This document shows, one piece after another, positions 34,742 to 44,501 of a stretch of 64,000 bases of DNA. The stretch's first letter is position 1. The number at the start of each line of letters is the position of its first letter. Origin of the DNA: Roseovarius autotrophicus (GTDB taxonomy: Bacteria > Pseudomonadota > Alphaproteobacteria > Rhodobacterales > Rhodobacteraceae); assembly GCF_018069895.1 (NCBI RefSeq), contig NZ_JAGQDH010000002.1, forward strand, positions 124,001-188,000, given 5' to 3'. The position numbers and the translations under genes were made by a program. The notes below the pieces were generated by a model. The model was not told where the DNA came from, searched no databases, and saw only the letters and a list, made by a program, of their open reading frames with translations.

Positions 34742-35371
34742 TCAGTTGACGATCGTTGCCTCGGTCGCGGCGCGCAACTCGTCCTCGGTCACGCCCTCGG
34801 CGGTCTCGACGATTCGCAGACCCCCTTCGACCACATCGAGCACGCCGAGATTGGTGATGATGCGATCCACCACCCCCTTGCCGGTCAGCGGCAGGGTGCA
34901 GTTGCGAAGCACCTTCGATTCACCATGCTTGTTGGTGTGGTCCATCACCACCACCACGCGGCCCACGCCTGCCACCAGATCCATCGCGCCGCCCATGCCC
35001 TTGACCAGCTTGCCGGGGATCATCCAGTTGGCCAGATCGCCGTTTTCGGCCACTTCCATCGCGCCGAGGATCGCCATGGCGATCTTGCCGCCCCGGATCA
35101 TGCCGAAGGACGTGGCGCTGTCGAAATAGGCGGTGTGGGGCAGTTCGGTGATGGTCTGCTTGCCGGCGTTGATCAGGTCGGCATCTTCCTCGCCCGCGAC
35201 CGGAAAGGGCCCCATGCCGAGCATCCCGTTTTCCGATTGCAGCGTCACCGTCACCCCCTCGGGGATGTAGTTCGACACCAGTGTCGGAATGCCGATGCCA
35301 AGGTTGACATAGGTGCCGTCCTCAAGCTCCTGCGCGGCGCGTGCCGCCATCTGATTGCGATCCCAAGCCAT
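34742..35371 (-). CDS. scoB: 3-oxoacid CoA-transferase subunit B
   Basis: 209 residues of the CoA-transferase beta family. The conserved block [16 protein letters not shown] is followed by the catalytic-glutamate motif [10 protein letters not shown] (Glu about 47), then [10 protein letters not shown] and [10 protein letters not shown]. With ScoA it moves CoA from succinyl-CoA to acetoacetate, opening ketone bodies and PHB-derived carbon to acetyl-CoA. The ATG overlaps the scoA stop by one base. The long open frame upstream is antisense-like sequence within scoA. Confidence 0.94.
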   Translation of the reverse strand: MAWDRNQMAARAAQELEDGTYVNLGIGIPTLVSNYIPEGVTVTLQSENGMLGMGPFPVAGEEDADLINAGKQTITELPHTAYFDSATSFGMIRGGKIAMAILGAMEVAENGDLANWMIPGKLVKGMGGAMDLVAGVGRVVVVMDHTNKHGESKVLRNCTLPLTGKGVVDRIITNLGVLDVVEGGLRIVETAEGVTEDELRAATEATIVN

Positions 35372-36084
35372 TATGCTGCCCTCACCGTGCGCTGTTCGAT
35401 CCGTTTCTCGTGCGCGCCCTGAACGAGGCGGTGCACATAGATGCCCGGAAGGTGGATGTGATCGGGATCGAGCGTGCCCGGCTCCACGATCTCTTCCACC
35501 TCCATCACGCAGAGCTTGCCGCACATGGCGGCGGGCGGGTTGAAGTTGCGCGCGGTCTTGCGGAAGATCGCGTTGCCGGTGGTGTCGGCCTTCCACGCCT
35601 TGACGATGGAGAGATCGGCAAAGATGCCGCGCTCCATGATATAGGTCTCGGGCTGCCCGCCCGCGCCGGTGGGGAACTCCTTGTGCTCCTTGCCCTCGGC
35701 GATGACGGTGCCCACGCCGGTCTTCGTGTAGAAGCCCGGGATGCCCGCGCCGCCCGCACGCATCCGCTCGGCCAATGTGCCTTGCGGGTTGAACTCAAGC
35801 TCAAGCTCGCCGCTCAGATACTGGCGCATGAATTCCGCGTTCTCGCCGACATAGGACGAGATCATCTTTCTGACCTGCCGGGTCTGAAGCAGGATGCCGA
35901 TGCCGAAGTCATCGACGCCCGCGTTGTTGCTGGCGAATGTAAGGTTCTTCACACCCGCATCGCGGATCGCCGCAAGCAGCAACTCGGGGATGCCGCAGAG
36001 GCCGAAACCGCCTGCGGCGATCAGCATATCATCGCGCAAGAGCCCGTCGAGCGCCTCTGCCGCCGAGCCGTAAACCTTGGACAT
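35371..36084 (-). CDS. scoA: 3-oxoacid CoA-transferase subunit A
   Basis: 237 residues of the CoA-transferase alpha family. Blocks seen are [53 protein letters not shown] and [22 protein letters not shown]. It pairs with ScoB in the cytoplasmic acetoacetate:succinyl-CoA transferase. The start at 36084 has GGGAG eight bases upstream; an extension to 36162 would add 26 unlikely residues. Confidence 0.94.
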   Translation of the reverse strand: MSKVYGSAAEALDGLLRDDMLIAAGGFGLCGIPELLLAAIRDAGVKNLTFASNNAGVDDFGIGILLQTRQVRKMISSYVGENAEFMRQYLSGELELEFNPQGTLAERMRAGGAGIPGFYTKTGVGTVIAEGKEHKEFPTGAGGQPETYIMERGIFADLSIVKAWKADTTGNAIFRKTARNFNPPAAMCGKLCVMEVEEIVEPGTLDPDHIHLPGIYVHRLVQGAHEKRIEQRTVRAA

Positions 36085-36171
36085 TGCAAAACTCCCTTTG
36101 AAGCCTGTCGGCCCCGGTATGGGCGCGGCAAGGGCGCGAGTCAACGCGAGGCGCGCCCGCATCGACGCGGT

Positions 36172-36189
36172 TTACGGATTACTACGTAA
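36172..36189. promoter_or_regulatory. Inverted repeat upstream of scoAB
   Basis: TTACG and CGTAA separated by eight bases, about 90 bases before the scoA start. The AT-rich dyad stands out in GC-rich sequence and looks like a small operator. No regulator gene is adjacent. Confidence 0.3.
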
Positions 36190-36208
36190 GGCGCGCGGCC
36201 CACGCGGC

Positions 36209-38866
36209 TCAGCCGGCCTTCTTGCGGGCGGCGGGCTTGGCCGCGCTCTTCTTCGCGGCCGTTTTTTTCGGCGCGGCCTTCTTGGGGGCGGCCGATTTTC
36301 TGCCGCCCTTGGCCGCCTTGGTCGCGATGAGCTCCAGCGCCGCCTCCATGGTAAGCGCCTCGGGCGTGGTCTCCTTTGGCAGGGTCGCGTTGACCTTGCC
36401 CCACTTCACATAAGGTCCGTAGCGCCCGTCCAGGACCTGCACCGGGCCGCCCTCGGGATGCTCGCCCAGATCGCGCAGCGCCTTGGCCGCCGCGCGCCCG
36501 CGCCCGCCGGGATTGGCGCGCTTCTCGGCAAGGATCTCCACCGCGCGGTTCATGCCGATCTCGAACACGTCCGCCGGATCCTTGAGATTGGCATAGACGG
36601 GTTTGGCCTCGTCGGGCAACTGGTGCATGAGGTAAGGGCCGAAGCGGCCGAAATTGGCCTTGATCGCGCCGCCCTCGGGATGGATGCCCACCTCGCGCGG
36701 CAGGCTCAGGAGTGTCAGCGCCTTCTCGAGCGTCATCGTCTCGGCCGTCCAGCCCTTGGGCAGGCTGGCGCGGTCGGGCTTGGGATTGTCCTCGGTGGCG
36801 TCGCCGCGCTGAACGTAAGGGCCGAAGCGCCCCGAACGCAGCGAGATCTCGTTGCCCGCGTCGTCCTCGCCCAGGATTCGGTCGCCGTTCTCACCCGCAT
36901 CGCCGCCGATGGGGCGGGTATAGCGGCATTCGGGGTAGTTGCCACAGCCCACGAACCCCCCCGAGCGCGAGGTTTTCAGGTGCAATTGCCCGGTGCCGCA
37001 GAGCGGGCATTGGCGCGGGTCGCTGCCATCCTCGCGGGGGGGGTAGAGCGTGGGGGCAAGGGCCGCGTCTAGCACGTCGAGCACTTCGGTGATGCGCAAT
37101 TCCGAGGTTTCGGCAATCGCGGCGGAGAAATCGCGCCAGAACCGTGCCAGAATTTCCTTGTAATCGGCTTCGCCCGCGCTCACGCGGTCGAGATCCTCTT
37201 CCAGATTGGCGGTGAACTCGTAACCCACATATTTGCGGAAGAAATTGATCAGAAAGACCGTGACGATGCGGCCCTTGTCCTCGGGGAAAAGGCGGTTCTG
37301 TTCCTTGCGGACATATTCGCGGTCCTGGATCGTGCCCAGAACGCTGGCATAGGTGGAGGGGCGGCCGATCCCCAGCTCCTCCATTTTCTTGACCAGTGTC
37401 GCCTCGGTATAGCGCGGCGGCGGCTGGGTGAAATGTTGGAGACCCAGCACTGACTCATTTTGCGAGAGCATCGCGGCGGGGCTGTCCTTGCCGTCCTGTG
37501 CCTTGGCAAATTCGGCACGCAGCGAGGATCTGGCGAAATCCGCCTTGTCGCCCTGCATGATCTGCGGCAGGCGGCGGTCCTCCTCGTCGGCCACATCGTC
37601 GCGACCCTCCTCATAGACCTTGAGGAAACCGTCAAACAGCATCACCTGCCCCGTGGCGCGCAAGCCCACCTGCCCGTCGGCGCTGCCGATATCGACGGTG
37701 GTGCGTTCCAGCCGCGCCGCCTCCATCTGGCAGGCCAGTGTGCGCTTCCAGATCAGGTCATAGAGGCGACGCTGGTCGGTATCGGTGAGCTTCAGCTTTG
37801 CTGCGTCGCGTGTCATGTCGGTGGGGCGGATGCACTCATGCGCCTCTTGTGCATTTTTCGCCTTGTTCTTGTACATGCGCGGCGACTTCGGAAGATACGC
37901 CTCGCCAAAACGGTCGCGGATTTCGTCGCGCGCGGCCATCACCGCTTCCGGGGCCATGTCGATGCCGTCGGTGCGCATATAGGTGATGTGCCCGGCCTCG
38001 TAGAGCCGTTGCGCGGCGGACATGCACTGCTTGGCGCCCATGCCGAACTTGCGGCTCGCCTCCTGTTGCAGGGTCGAGGTCATGAAGGGCGCGGAGGGAT
38101 TGCGCGTGGCCGGCTTGGCCTCGACGCCCGTGACGGCAAGCGCGCGGGAGGCCACGGCCTGCACGGCCAGTTCTGCCTGGGTCGCGTTCTCGAGGTCGTA
38201 TTTGTCGAGCTTCTTTCCGGCAAGCATGACCAGCCGCGCCTCGAAGTCCTGCCCGCGCGGCGTGGTGAGCAGCGCCTTGACCGACCAGTACTCGCGGGCT
38301 CTGAACGCCTCGATCTCCATCTCGCGCTCGACGATGAGGCGCAGGCAGACCGATTGCACACGCCCCGCCGAGCGCGCGCCGGGCAGCTTGCGCCAGAGCA
38401 CGGGGCTGAGGTTGAAGCCCACCAGATAATCGAGTGCACGGCGCGCGAGATAGGCCTCGACGAGCGGGGCGTCGATGTCGCGCGGGGTCTTCATCGCTTC
38501 GGTGACGGCGGATTTGGTGATGGCGTTGAACACCACGCGGCGCACGGTGGTGTCCTTGCGGATCGCCTTGCGTTTGCGCAGCGTCTCTTCAAGATGCCAG
38601 CTGATCGCCTCGCCCTCGCGGTCGGGGTCGGTGGCGAGGATAAGCGCGTTGTCGTCCTTGAGCGCGGCGGCGATGGCGTTGACATGCTTGCGGCTCTCGG
38701 CGCCCACCTCCCAGGTCATGTCGAAACCGTTCTCGGGATCAACCGAGCCATCCTTGGGCGGCAGGTCGCGGACATGGCCGTAGCTTGCCAGAACCGTGTA
38801 ACCGTCGCCCAGGTACTTGTTGATCGTCTTGGCTTTGGCGGGCGATTCGACAACGACGACGGGCAT
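36209..38866 (-). CDS. topA: DNA topoisomerase I
   Basis: 885 residues. The TOPRIM domain opens with VVVESPAKAKTINKYLG and contains the DPDREGEAISWH acidic triad. The active-site tyrosine is in YMRTDGIDM. The C-terminal part has one four-cysteine zinc finger (CPLCGTG ... GCGNYPEC), then three repeats with the pattern GRFGPYV, and a Lys/Ala-rich tail (many AKK/AAPKK units). It relaxes negative supercoils. The ATG at 38866 has GGAAGGAG upstream. Confidence 0.97.
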   Translation of the reverse strand: MPVVVVESPAKAKTINKYLGDGYTVLASYGHVRDLPPKDGSVDPENGFDMTWEVGAESRKHVNAIAAALKDDNALILATDPDREGEAISWHLEETLRKRKAIRKDTTVRRVVFNAITKSAVTEAMKTPRDIDAPLVEAYLARRALDYLVGFNLSPVLWRKLPGARSAGRVQSVCLRLIVEREMEIEAFRAREYWSVKALLTTPRGQDFEARLVMLAGKKLDKYDLENATQAELAVQAVASRALAVTGVEAKPATRNPSAPFMTSTLQQEASRKFGMGAKQCMSAAQRLYEAGHITYMRTDGIDMAPEAVMAARDEIRDRFGEAYLPKSPRMYKNKAKNAQEAHECIRPTDMTRDAAKLKLTDTDQRRLYDLIWKRTLACQMEAARLERTTVDIGSADGQVGLRATGQVMLFDGFLKVYEEGRDDVADEEDRRLPQIMQGDKADFARSSLRAEFAKAQDGKDSPAAMLSQNESVLGLQHFTQPPPRYTEATLVKKMEELGIGRPSTYASVLGTIQDREYVRKEQNRLFPEDKGRIVTVFLINFFRKYVGYEFTANLEEDLDRVSAGEADYKEILARFWRDFSAAIAETSELRITEVLDVLDAALAPTLYPPREDGSDPRQCPLCGTGQLHLKTSRSGGFVGCGNYPECRYTRPIGGDAGENGDRILGEDDAGNEISLRSGRFGPYVQRGDATEDNPKPDRASLPKGWTAETMTLEKALTLLSLPREVGIHPEGGAIKANFGRFGPYLMHQLPDEAKPVYANLKDPADVFEIGMNRAVEILAEKRANPGGRGRAAAKALRDLGEHPEGGPVQVLDGRYGPYVKWGKVNATLPKETTPEALTMEAALELIATKAAKGGRKSAAPKKAAPKKTAAKKSAAKPAARKKAG

Positions 38867-38959
38867 GGACACTCCTTCCGGCTTTGCGGGCCGCTTATGG
38901 CGGCGCAGCATGTGGGCTGGCAAGGGGAATTGTCAATGTGACGTGGGACGGCCGGCGGA

Positions 38960-40096
38960 TCAGACCGAGAGCGAGACCAGCCCGCCGGGATGGCGGGTTA
39001 TGCGTCCATCCAGTTCGAGCGCGACAAGAATCGGCGCCACCGCTTGCGCCGGTGTGGCGAGATCGCGGATGAGCTGATCCTCGGCCAGCGGCGAGGGGCC
39101 GAGGCGGGCAAGGATCTCGCCGTGAAGCGGGGTGGTCTCACGCAGGGTGCGAGATGGCGTCCTGAGGTCGGGCAGGGGAATCCCGGCCTGACCGGCGGCC
39201 TCTTCCCGGGGCAGCGCCTCGATCACGTCGGCTGCGTTGCGCACCAGCGCGGCCCCGTCGCGAATGAGCATGTTGCAGCCCGAGGCGCGCGCGTCGAGCG
39301 GGTGGCCCGGCACGGCGAGCACCTCGCGCCCCTGATCGAGCGCGGTGCGCGCGGTGATGAGCGAGCCGGATCTGGCCGCCGCCTCGACAACGATCACCGC
39401 GCGCGCCAGTCCGCTGATGAGACGGTTGCGGGTCGGAAAGTGGCGCGCCTGCGGGACAAGACCCACGGGCTGTTCCGAGACGCGCAGGCCGGCGGCGAGC
39501 ATGTCCTGCGCCAGCCGCGCATTTTCAGCCGGATAGATCACATCGATCCCGCCTGCCATGACGGCGAGCGTGCCCGCATCAAGACTGGCCATATGTGCGG
39601 CCGTGTCGATCCCCCGCGCAAGGCCCGAGACGATGGCAAAGCCCGTCTCTGACAGCTCCGCCGCCAGCGATCTGGCCATGCGCAGCCCCAGAGAAGAGGC
39701 GTTGCGCGCGCCGACGAGGGCGATCATGGGGCGGGTGAGCGCGGCCATTTCTCCCATGACCCAGAGCAGAGGGGGGGCGTCTGGCAGGTCGTGTAGCGCC
39801 GCCGGATAGGCCGCATCGGCGCAGGTAAGCATCCGGGCCCCGGCCTTGTGCGCGGCGCGCAACTCGGCGATGGCCACGCCTTCGGGGCAGGGTGTGTAAT
39901 CGGTCACGCCTGCGGCGCGGGCGACCTCGGGCAGGGCGTCGAGCGCCGCCGCCACGGAGCCATGCTCGGACACAAGCCGGTGAAACGTCGCCGGGCCGAC
40001 CCGGCGCGAGCGCAAGAGACGAAGCCACGAAACCCGCTCATCTTCCGTGGTGGGTGGGAGTGGGGGGTGAGTGGAAGGATGTGTAACCTTGGGCAT
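38960..40096 (-). CDS. dprA: DNA-processing protein DprA
   Basis: 378 residues. An N-terminal SAM-like helical region (about 20-90) precedes the Rossmann-like DprA core: IALVGARNASSLGLRMARSLAAEL, GFAIVSGLARGIDTAAHMASL, GGIDVIYPAEN, FPTRNRLISGLARAVIVVEAAARSGSLITAR and VPGHPLDARASGCN. A winged-helix DML1-like domain closes the protein (about 310-375). DprA binds incoming single-stranded DNA and loads RecA during transformation. It lies 93 bases upstream of topA on the same strand. Confidence 0.95.
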   Translation of the reverse strand: MPKVTHPSTHPPLPPTTEDERVSWLRLLRSRRVGPATFHRLVSEHGSVAAALDALPEVARAAGVTDYTPCPEGVAIAELRAAHKAGARMLTCADAAYPAALHDLPDAPPLLWVMGEMAALTRPMIALVGARNASSLGLRMARSLAAELSETGFAIVSGLARGIDTAAHMASLDAGTLAVMAGGIDVIYPAENARLAQDMLAAGLRVSEQPVGLVPQARHFPTRNRLISGLARAVIVVEAAARSGSLITARTALDQGREVLAVPGHPLDARASGCNMLIRDGAALVRNAADVIEALPREEAAGQAGIPLPDLRTPSRTLRETTPLHGEILARLGPSPLAEDQLIRDLATPAQAVAPILVALELDGRITRHPGGLVSLSV

Positions 40097-40173
40097 CCGT
40101 GACCTCGCCTGCTTGCAAGCACAGGAATAGCGCGCGTCTGGTTAACGAGCGGTAAACCACAATGTGCCGAGGC

Positions 40174-40196
40174 GAGATTTTTCGGCGAAAAATCTC
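40174..40196. repeat. Perfect inverted repeat between tldD and dprA
   Basis: Ten-base arms (GAGATTTTTC / GAAAAATCTC) with a three-base spacer. It lies downstream of tldD, so it may serve as a transcription stop; the T-rich arm gives some support. It could also be a dispersed palindromic element. Confidence 0.55.
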
Positions 40197-40205
40197 AAGC
40201 CACTG

Positions 40206-40225
40206 ATAAAAGTCGAATCTTTTAT
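40206..40225 (-). terminator. AT-rich hairpin overlapping the tldD stop
   Basis: Seven-base arms (ATAAAAG / CTTTTAT) with a six-base loop. The 3' end of the tldD coding sequence lies inside one arm. It stands in tandem with the preceding inverted repeat. Confidence 0.4.
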
Positions 40226-41643
40226 GTCGCCGAGCCGCCCACGGTGAGGCCGCCGATCAGCACCGTGGGCTGGCCCACCCCAACCGGCACCCATTGCCCC
40301 TGCTTGCCGCAATTTCCCATGCCGGGATCAAGCGCCATGTCATTGCCGAGGCCGCGAATCTTCTGGAGCGCGGTGGCCCCGTCGCCGATCAACGTGGCGC
40401 CCTTGACCGCGCGCCCCACCTTGCCGTCCTTAACCCGATACGCCTCGGTGCAGGAGAACACGAACTTGCCGTTGGTGATGTCCACCTGCCCGCCGCCAAA
40501 GCCTACGGCATAGAGGCCGTCCTTCACTTCGGCCACCAGATCGCCGGGGGTGGCATCGCCGCCCAGCATGTAGGTATTGGTCATGCGCGGCATGGGGGCG
40601 TGGGCATAGCTTTCGCGCCGCCCGTTGCCGGTGGGTGCGACCCCCATCAGGCGGGCGTTCTGGCGGTCCTGCATGAAGCCCACAAGGATGCCGTCCTCAA
40701 TGAGGATATTGCGGGCCGAGGGCGTGCCCTCGTCGTCGATGGTGAGGCTGCCGCGCCGGTCGGGGATCGTGCCGTCGTCGAGGACGGTGACGCCGGGGGC
40801 GGCGATTCGGCTCCCCATGAGCCCGGCAAAGGCCGAACTTCCCTTGCGGTTGAAATCGCCCTCGAGCCCGTGGCCGATGGCCTCGTGCAGCAGGATGCCG
40901 GGCCAACCGGGGCCAAGCACCACGTCCATCACGCCCGCGGGCGCGTCCTCGGCGGTGAGATTGACGAGGGCCACCCGCAGCGCCTCGCGCAACCTGGCCT
41001 GCCAGTCGGCGGGGGCGATCAGCCCGTCAAGCCCGATGCGCCCGCCACCCCCGGCGCTGCCCTGTTCACGGCGGCCGTTCTCCTCGACGATGACCGAGAC
41101 ATTCACGCGCGTCATGGGGCGGGTGTCGCTGAGTTCCTGACCATCGGGACGCAGGATCACCACCTCCTGTAGCGAGGCCGCGAGCGAGGCTGTGACCTGC
41201 ACTACGCGGGGGTCGAGCGCACGGGCGAAGGCGTCGATCTCGCGCAGGGTCTCGATCTTGACGGGAAAGGCCGCCCCGGCGATCGGGTCGGCATCTGTAT
41301 AAAGGCGACGATTGGTGGGGACGGGCCCCGCTGCCAGGCTGCCGCCGCCGGCGCCCACGGCAAGACGCGCGGTTTCGACGGCGCGTTTGAGTGCCGCCTC
41401 TGTCACCTCGGAGGAATGGGCATATCCCGTCACCTCGCCGCGCACGGCGCGCAGGCCAAAGCCCTCGGAGGCGTCGTAGGAGGCGGTTTTCAGGCGTCCG
41501 TCATCGAACATCAGACCCTCGGCGCGGCGGCGTTCAAAGAAGAGTTCGCCATCATCCGCGCCCAGCGTCGCCGTGCGCAGTTGTGCCAGCGCCGCAGCGC
41601 GGTCGATCAGCGTCTCGAAAGGGCGAAACGGGCTGTCGGTCAT
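40222..41643 (-). CDS. tldD: Metalloprotease TldD
   Basis: 473 residues of the TldD/PmbA family. The metal-binding motif HEAIGH occurs in [18 protein letters not shown], with the later [25 protein letters not shown] and [22 protein letters not shown] blocks. TldD with PmbA (TldE) degrades unfolded peptides and matures some microcins and RiPPs. No pmbA is seen in the window. The ATG at 41643 gives [17 protein letters not shown]; an earlier start at 41664 adds only seven residues. Confidence 0.95.
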   Translation of the reverse strand: MTDSPFRPFETLIDRAAALAQLRTATLGADDGELFFERRRAEGLMFDDGRLKTASYDASEGFGLRAVRGEVTGYAHSSEVTEAALKRAVETARLAVGAGGGSLAAGPVPTNRRLYTDADPIAGAAFPVKIETLREIDAFARALDPRVVQVTASLAASLQEVVILRPDGQELSDTRPMTRVNVSVIVEENGRREQGSAGGGGRIGLDGLIAPADWQARLREALRVALVNLTAEDAPAGVMDVVLGPGWPGILLHEAIGHGLEGDFNRKGSSAFAGLMGSRIAAPGVTVLDDGTIPDRRGSLTIDDEGTPSARNILIEDGILVGFMQDRQNARLMGVAPTGNGRRESYAHAPMPRMTNTYMLGGDATPGDLVAEVKDGLYAVGFGGGQVDITNGKFVFSCTEAYRVKDGKVGRAVKGATLIGDGATALQKIRGLGNDMALDPGMGNCGKQGQWVPVGVGQPTVLIGGLTVGGSAT

Positions 41644-41687
41644 GGGACGGCTCCTTGGGGTCATGGGCGGGCTGGGTTGGGCGCCAT

Positions 41688-41701
41688 TTGATCCAGATCA
41701 A
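41688..41701. promoter_or_regulatory. FNR/FnrL-type operator
   Basis: A perfect TTGAT-N4-ATCAA dyad, the consensus of FNR-family regulators. It lies between divergent tldD and ctaC: 143 bases before the ctaC start and 45 before the tldD start. In related bacteria FnrL adjusts terminal oxidase genes to oxygen. Confidence 0.75.
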
Positions 41702-41731
41702 AAAAGCGTCCCTTTGCCGCAACACGCGTTC

Positions 41732-41760
41732 TTGTGATGAGTGTGATAGTATGGTTTTAA
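41732..41760 (+). promoter_or_regulatory. Possible sigma-70 promoter for ctaC
   Basis: TTGTGA and TTTTAA separated by 17 bases, about 30 bases after the FNR-type box. The spacing is ideal and the hexamers moderate. Confidence 0.35.
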
Positions 41761-41843
41761 ACGGGACCGAGACAACGGGATTCCACGGCAACCGTACGGT
41801 CCCGACGCGAAGACACGAACCGTTCAAACGATCAGGGTGCACA

Positions 41844-42719
41844 ATGCGACTTATTCCCAGCCTTCTGGCCGCTCTGGCCGCCCTCGTAGCCCTTCCCGCC
41901 GCCGCGCAGGAAATCATCGGCGCGCCGATTCAGGGCGGCATCGGATTTCAGCCCGCGGCGACCGAGCTTGCGCGCGATCTGCAATGGCTGGATGGGGTGA
42001 TCAACGTGATCATCATCGCCATCGTGATCTTCGTGACGGCGCTGATGGCCTATGCGGCGGTCAAATATGTCCGCCGCGCCAACCCGAACCCGGCGAAATT
42101 CACCCACAATACCCCGATCGAGATCGCCTGGACGATCGTGCCGATCCTGATCCTTGTCTTCATCGGCGCCAACTCTCTGCCGATCCTTTTCAAGCAGCAG
42201 GAGATCCCCGAGGGCGAAATCAACATCAAGGTGACGGGCTATCAGTGGTATTGGGGCTATGAATATACCGACCACGATTTCGAGTTCGACAGCTACATGA
42301 TCGGTGCGCCGGCAACCGGCGGCGACAACCGTCTGACGCCAGAGGTGGAGCAGCAGTTGATCGACGCAGGCTATAGCCGCGACGAATTCCTGCTCGCCAC
42401 CGATACCGCCGTGGTCGTGCCAGTGAACAAGGTCGTGGTGATGACCGTGACCGCCGCAGATGTGATCCACAGCTGGACCATCCCCGCCTTCGGCGTTAAG
42501 CAGGACGGGGTGCCGGGGCGTCTGGCGCAACTCTGGTTCAAGGCCGAGAAAGAGGGCATCTATTTCGGCCAGTGCTCGGAACTGTGCGGGCAGGCCCATG
42601 CCTATATGCCCATCACCGTCAAGGTGGTGAGCGAGGCCGAGTATCAGGAGTGGCTTGACGGGGCCATCGAGGAGTATGCCGGCACGCCGCGCGCGCGTCA
42701 GGTGGCTTTGGCAGACTGA
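41844..42719 (+). CDS. ctaC: Cytochrome c oxidase subunit II (aa3 type)
   Basis: 291 residues. Signal peptide [22 protein letters not shown], two membrane helices (about 50-75 and 93-115), and a periplasmic cupredoxin domain. The CuA site is complete: His 209 (DVIHSW), Cys 244, Glu 246, Cys 248, His 252 and Met 255 in [13 protein letters not shown]. The aromatic patch [10 protein letters not shown] for cytochrome c electrons is present. It feeds electrons to heme a in subunit I, whose gene is not here. First gene of the cta cluster; an FNR-type box lies upstream. Confidence 0.97.
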   Translation: MRLIPSLLAALAALVALPAAAQEIIGAPIQGGIGFQPAATELARDLQWLDGVINVIIIAIVIFVTALMAYAAVKYVRRANPNPAKFTHNTPIEIAWTIVPILILVFIGANSLPILFKQQEIPEGEINIKVTGYQWYWGYEYTDHDFEFDSYMIGAPATGGDNRLTPEVEQQLIDAGYSRDEFLLATDTAVVVPVNKVVVMTVTAADVIHSWTIPAFGVKQDGVPGRLAQLWFKAEKEGIYFGQCSELCGQAHAYMPITVKVVSEAEYQEWLDGAIEEYAGTPRARQVALAD

Positions 42720-42784
42720 CAAGGCGGGCCGGGTGCGCCCCGGCTCTTTCCCCGCCCCGAGAAAACGGATCAAAGACCCAGACC

Positions 42785-43732
42785 ATGAGCGACGCAAGCC
42801 TTCACAGCGCCAGCACCAGCCAACCCGGCGAAGCGGGGTTCGGTGATTTCTTTGCCCTGCTGAAACCGCGGGTAATGACGCTTGTGGTGTTCACGGCGCT
42901 GGTGGGGCTTCTGGCCGCGCCCGTGGCCGTGCATCCGGTGGTGGGCCTTGCCGCGATCCTGTTCATCGCCGTGGGCGGTGGCGCATCGGGTGCACTTAAC
43001 ATGTGGTGGGAATCCGACATCGACGCCGTGATGAAGCGCACCGCACGCCGCCCCATCCCGGCCGGAAAAGTCACGCGCGACGAGGCGTTTGCCTTTGGAA
43101 TCACGCTGGCGGTCATGTCGGTGGTCATGTTGTGGCTGGCCACGAACGCCCTGGCGGCGGGGCTGCTGGCCTTCACGATCTTCTTCTATGTGGTGATCTA
43201 TACCATAGGCCTGAAACGCTGGACGCCGCAGAACATCGTCATCGGCGGTGCTGCCGGGGCGTTCCCTCCGATGATCGGCTGGGCTGCTGCCACGGGCACG
43301 ATCAGCATCGAATCGGTGCTGATGTTCGCTCTCATCTTCCTTTGGACACCGCCGCATTTCTGGGCGCTGGCGCTGTTCATGCGGGGCGATTACGACAAGG
43401 CGGGTGTGCCGATGCTGACCGTCACCCATGGCCGTCGCGCCACGCGTGTGCATATCCTGGCCTATACGGTGATCCTTGCGGTGATGGCGGTGGGTGCCGG
43501 TTTCACGCAGATCGGCGGGCCGGTCTATCTGGCGGTGGCGCTGGTGTTCAACGCGCTGTTCCTGCGCGACGCGGTGGCGATCTGGCGGCGAAACGAGAGA
43601 ATGGCAGAGGCCGACAACTACCGCGTGGAGAAGCGGGCGTTCCGCTTGTCGCTGTGGTATCTCTTTGCGCATTTCACCGCGATTCTCGCCGAAGCGGCGC
43701 TGCGTGGCATTGGCATGGTGGCATGGGCATGA
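42785..43732 (+). CDS. ctaB: Protoheme IX farnesyltransferase (heme O synthase)
   Basis: 315 residues of the UbiA family with about seven to nine membrane helices. The first Asp-rich motif is [23 protein letters not shown] and the second is in [18 protein letters not shown]. It farnesylates heme B to heme O, the first step to heme A for the aa3 oxidase. It lies 65 bases after ctaC, and its stop overlaps the next small gene (ATGA). Confidence 0.96.
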   Translation: MSDASLHSASTSQPGEAGFGDFFALLKPRVMTLVVFTALVGLLAAPVAVHPVVGLAAILFIAVGGGASGALNMWWESDIDAVMKRTARRPIPAGKVTRDEAFAFGITLAVMSVVMLWLATNALAAGLLAFTIFFYVVIYTIGLKRWTPQNIVIGGAAGAFPPMIGWAAATGTISIESVLMFALIFLWTPPHFWALALFMRGDYDKAGVPMLTVTHGRRATRVHILAYTVILAVMAVGAGFTQIGGPVYLAVALVFNALFLRDAVAIWRRNERMAEADNYRVEKRAFRLSLWYLFAHFTAILAEAALRGIGMVAWA

Positions 43733-43896
43733 GCTTTCGCGAGGAACATGAGCTTCACAAGCGGCGCTTCGGGCGCAACCTGGGCCTCGGGATCGTGCTG
43801 GCGGGGTTCGTGGCGCTGGTCTTCGGCTTGACCATCGCCAAGGTCTCTAACGAGAATTTCACCCTGCCACAAACCACGCAGCAGGGAGGGAACTGA
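43729..43896 (+). CDS. Small single-span membrane protein of the cta cluster
   Basis: 55 residues: a charged N-terminus ([17 protein letters not shown]), one membrane helix ([20 protein letters not shown]) and a short polar tail ([18 protein letters not shown]). The start overlaps the ctaB stop (ATGA) and four bases separate its stop from ctaG, so it is cotranslated with both. Small unnamed frames in this position are known from Rhodobacter and Paracoccus cox clusters and are probably assembly factors. An ATG six bases upstream is an alternative start. Confidence 0.8.
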   Translation: MSFREEHELHKRRFGRNLGLGIVLAGFVALVFGLTIAKVSNENFTLPQTTQQGGN

Positions 43897-43900
43897 GGGC

Positions 43901-44476
43901 ATGAATCGCAACCTGAAAACCCTGAGCCAGCTTGTGGGCGTTGTGGTGCTCATGGGGGGGCTGGCCTGGGCCTCGGTGCCCTTTTACGACTGGTTCTGCC
44001 GGGTCACCGGCTTTGGCGGAGTGACGGGCGTCGCTGAGGCGGGCAGCAATGAGGTGCTCGATCAGACCATCAAGGTGCGCTTTGACGCGAGCCGCGCGCG
44101 CGGCATGCCGTGGGAGTTCAAGCCCATGGCGCGCCAGATGGAAATCCGCATCGGCGAAACGGGGCTGGCCTTCTACGAGGCCTACAACCCCACCGATCGG
44201 CCCGTGGCCGGATCGGCGAGCTACAACGTGACGCCCTATGAGGCAGGCGGTTTCTTTACCAAGATCGACTGCTTCTGCTTCACCGAACAGGTGCTGCAAC
44301 CGGGTGAACGGGTGCAGATGCCCGTTACGTTCTATGTGGACCCCGCGATCGTCACGGACCGCGAGGGGCAATATGTCCACACGATCACGCTTTCCTATAC
44401 GTTCCACGAGATCGCCCTGCCCGAGAGCCATGCGGCCCTTGCGCAGGACGCAAAAACCAACACAAAGCTGAACTGA
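43901..44476 (+). CDS. ctaG: Cytochrome c oxidase copper chaperone CtaG (Cox11)
   Basis: 191 residues. One N-terminal membrane helix ([22 protein letters not shown]) anchors a periplasmic Ig-like domain. The copper-binding CFCF motif is in [10 protein letters not shown] (Cys 124 and 126), with the conserved Cys 33 after the helix. Cox11 delivers Cu to the CuB site of subunit I. The end segment [13 protein letters not shown] is typical. It lies between the small membrane gene and ctaE. Confidence 0.96.
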   Translation: MNRNLKTLSQLVGVVVLMGGLAWASVPFYDWFCRVTGFGGVTGVAEAGSNEVLDQTIKVRFDASRARGMPWEFKPMARQMEIRIGETGLAFYEAYNPTDRPVAGSASYNVTPYEAGGFFTKIDCFCFTEQVLQPGERVQMPVTFYVDPAIVTDREGQYVHTITLSYTFHEIALPESHAALAQDAKTNTKLN

Positions 44477-44501
44477 GCCTTCGACGAGGGAACCTGAAAA
44501 G

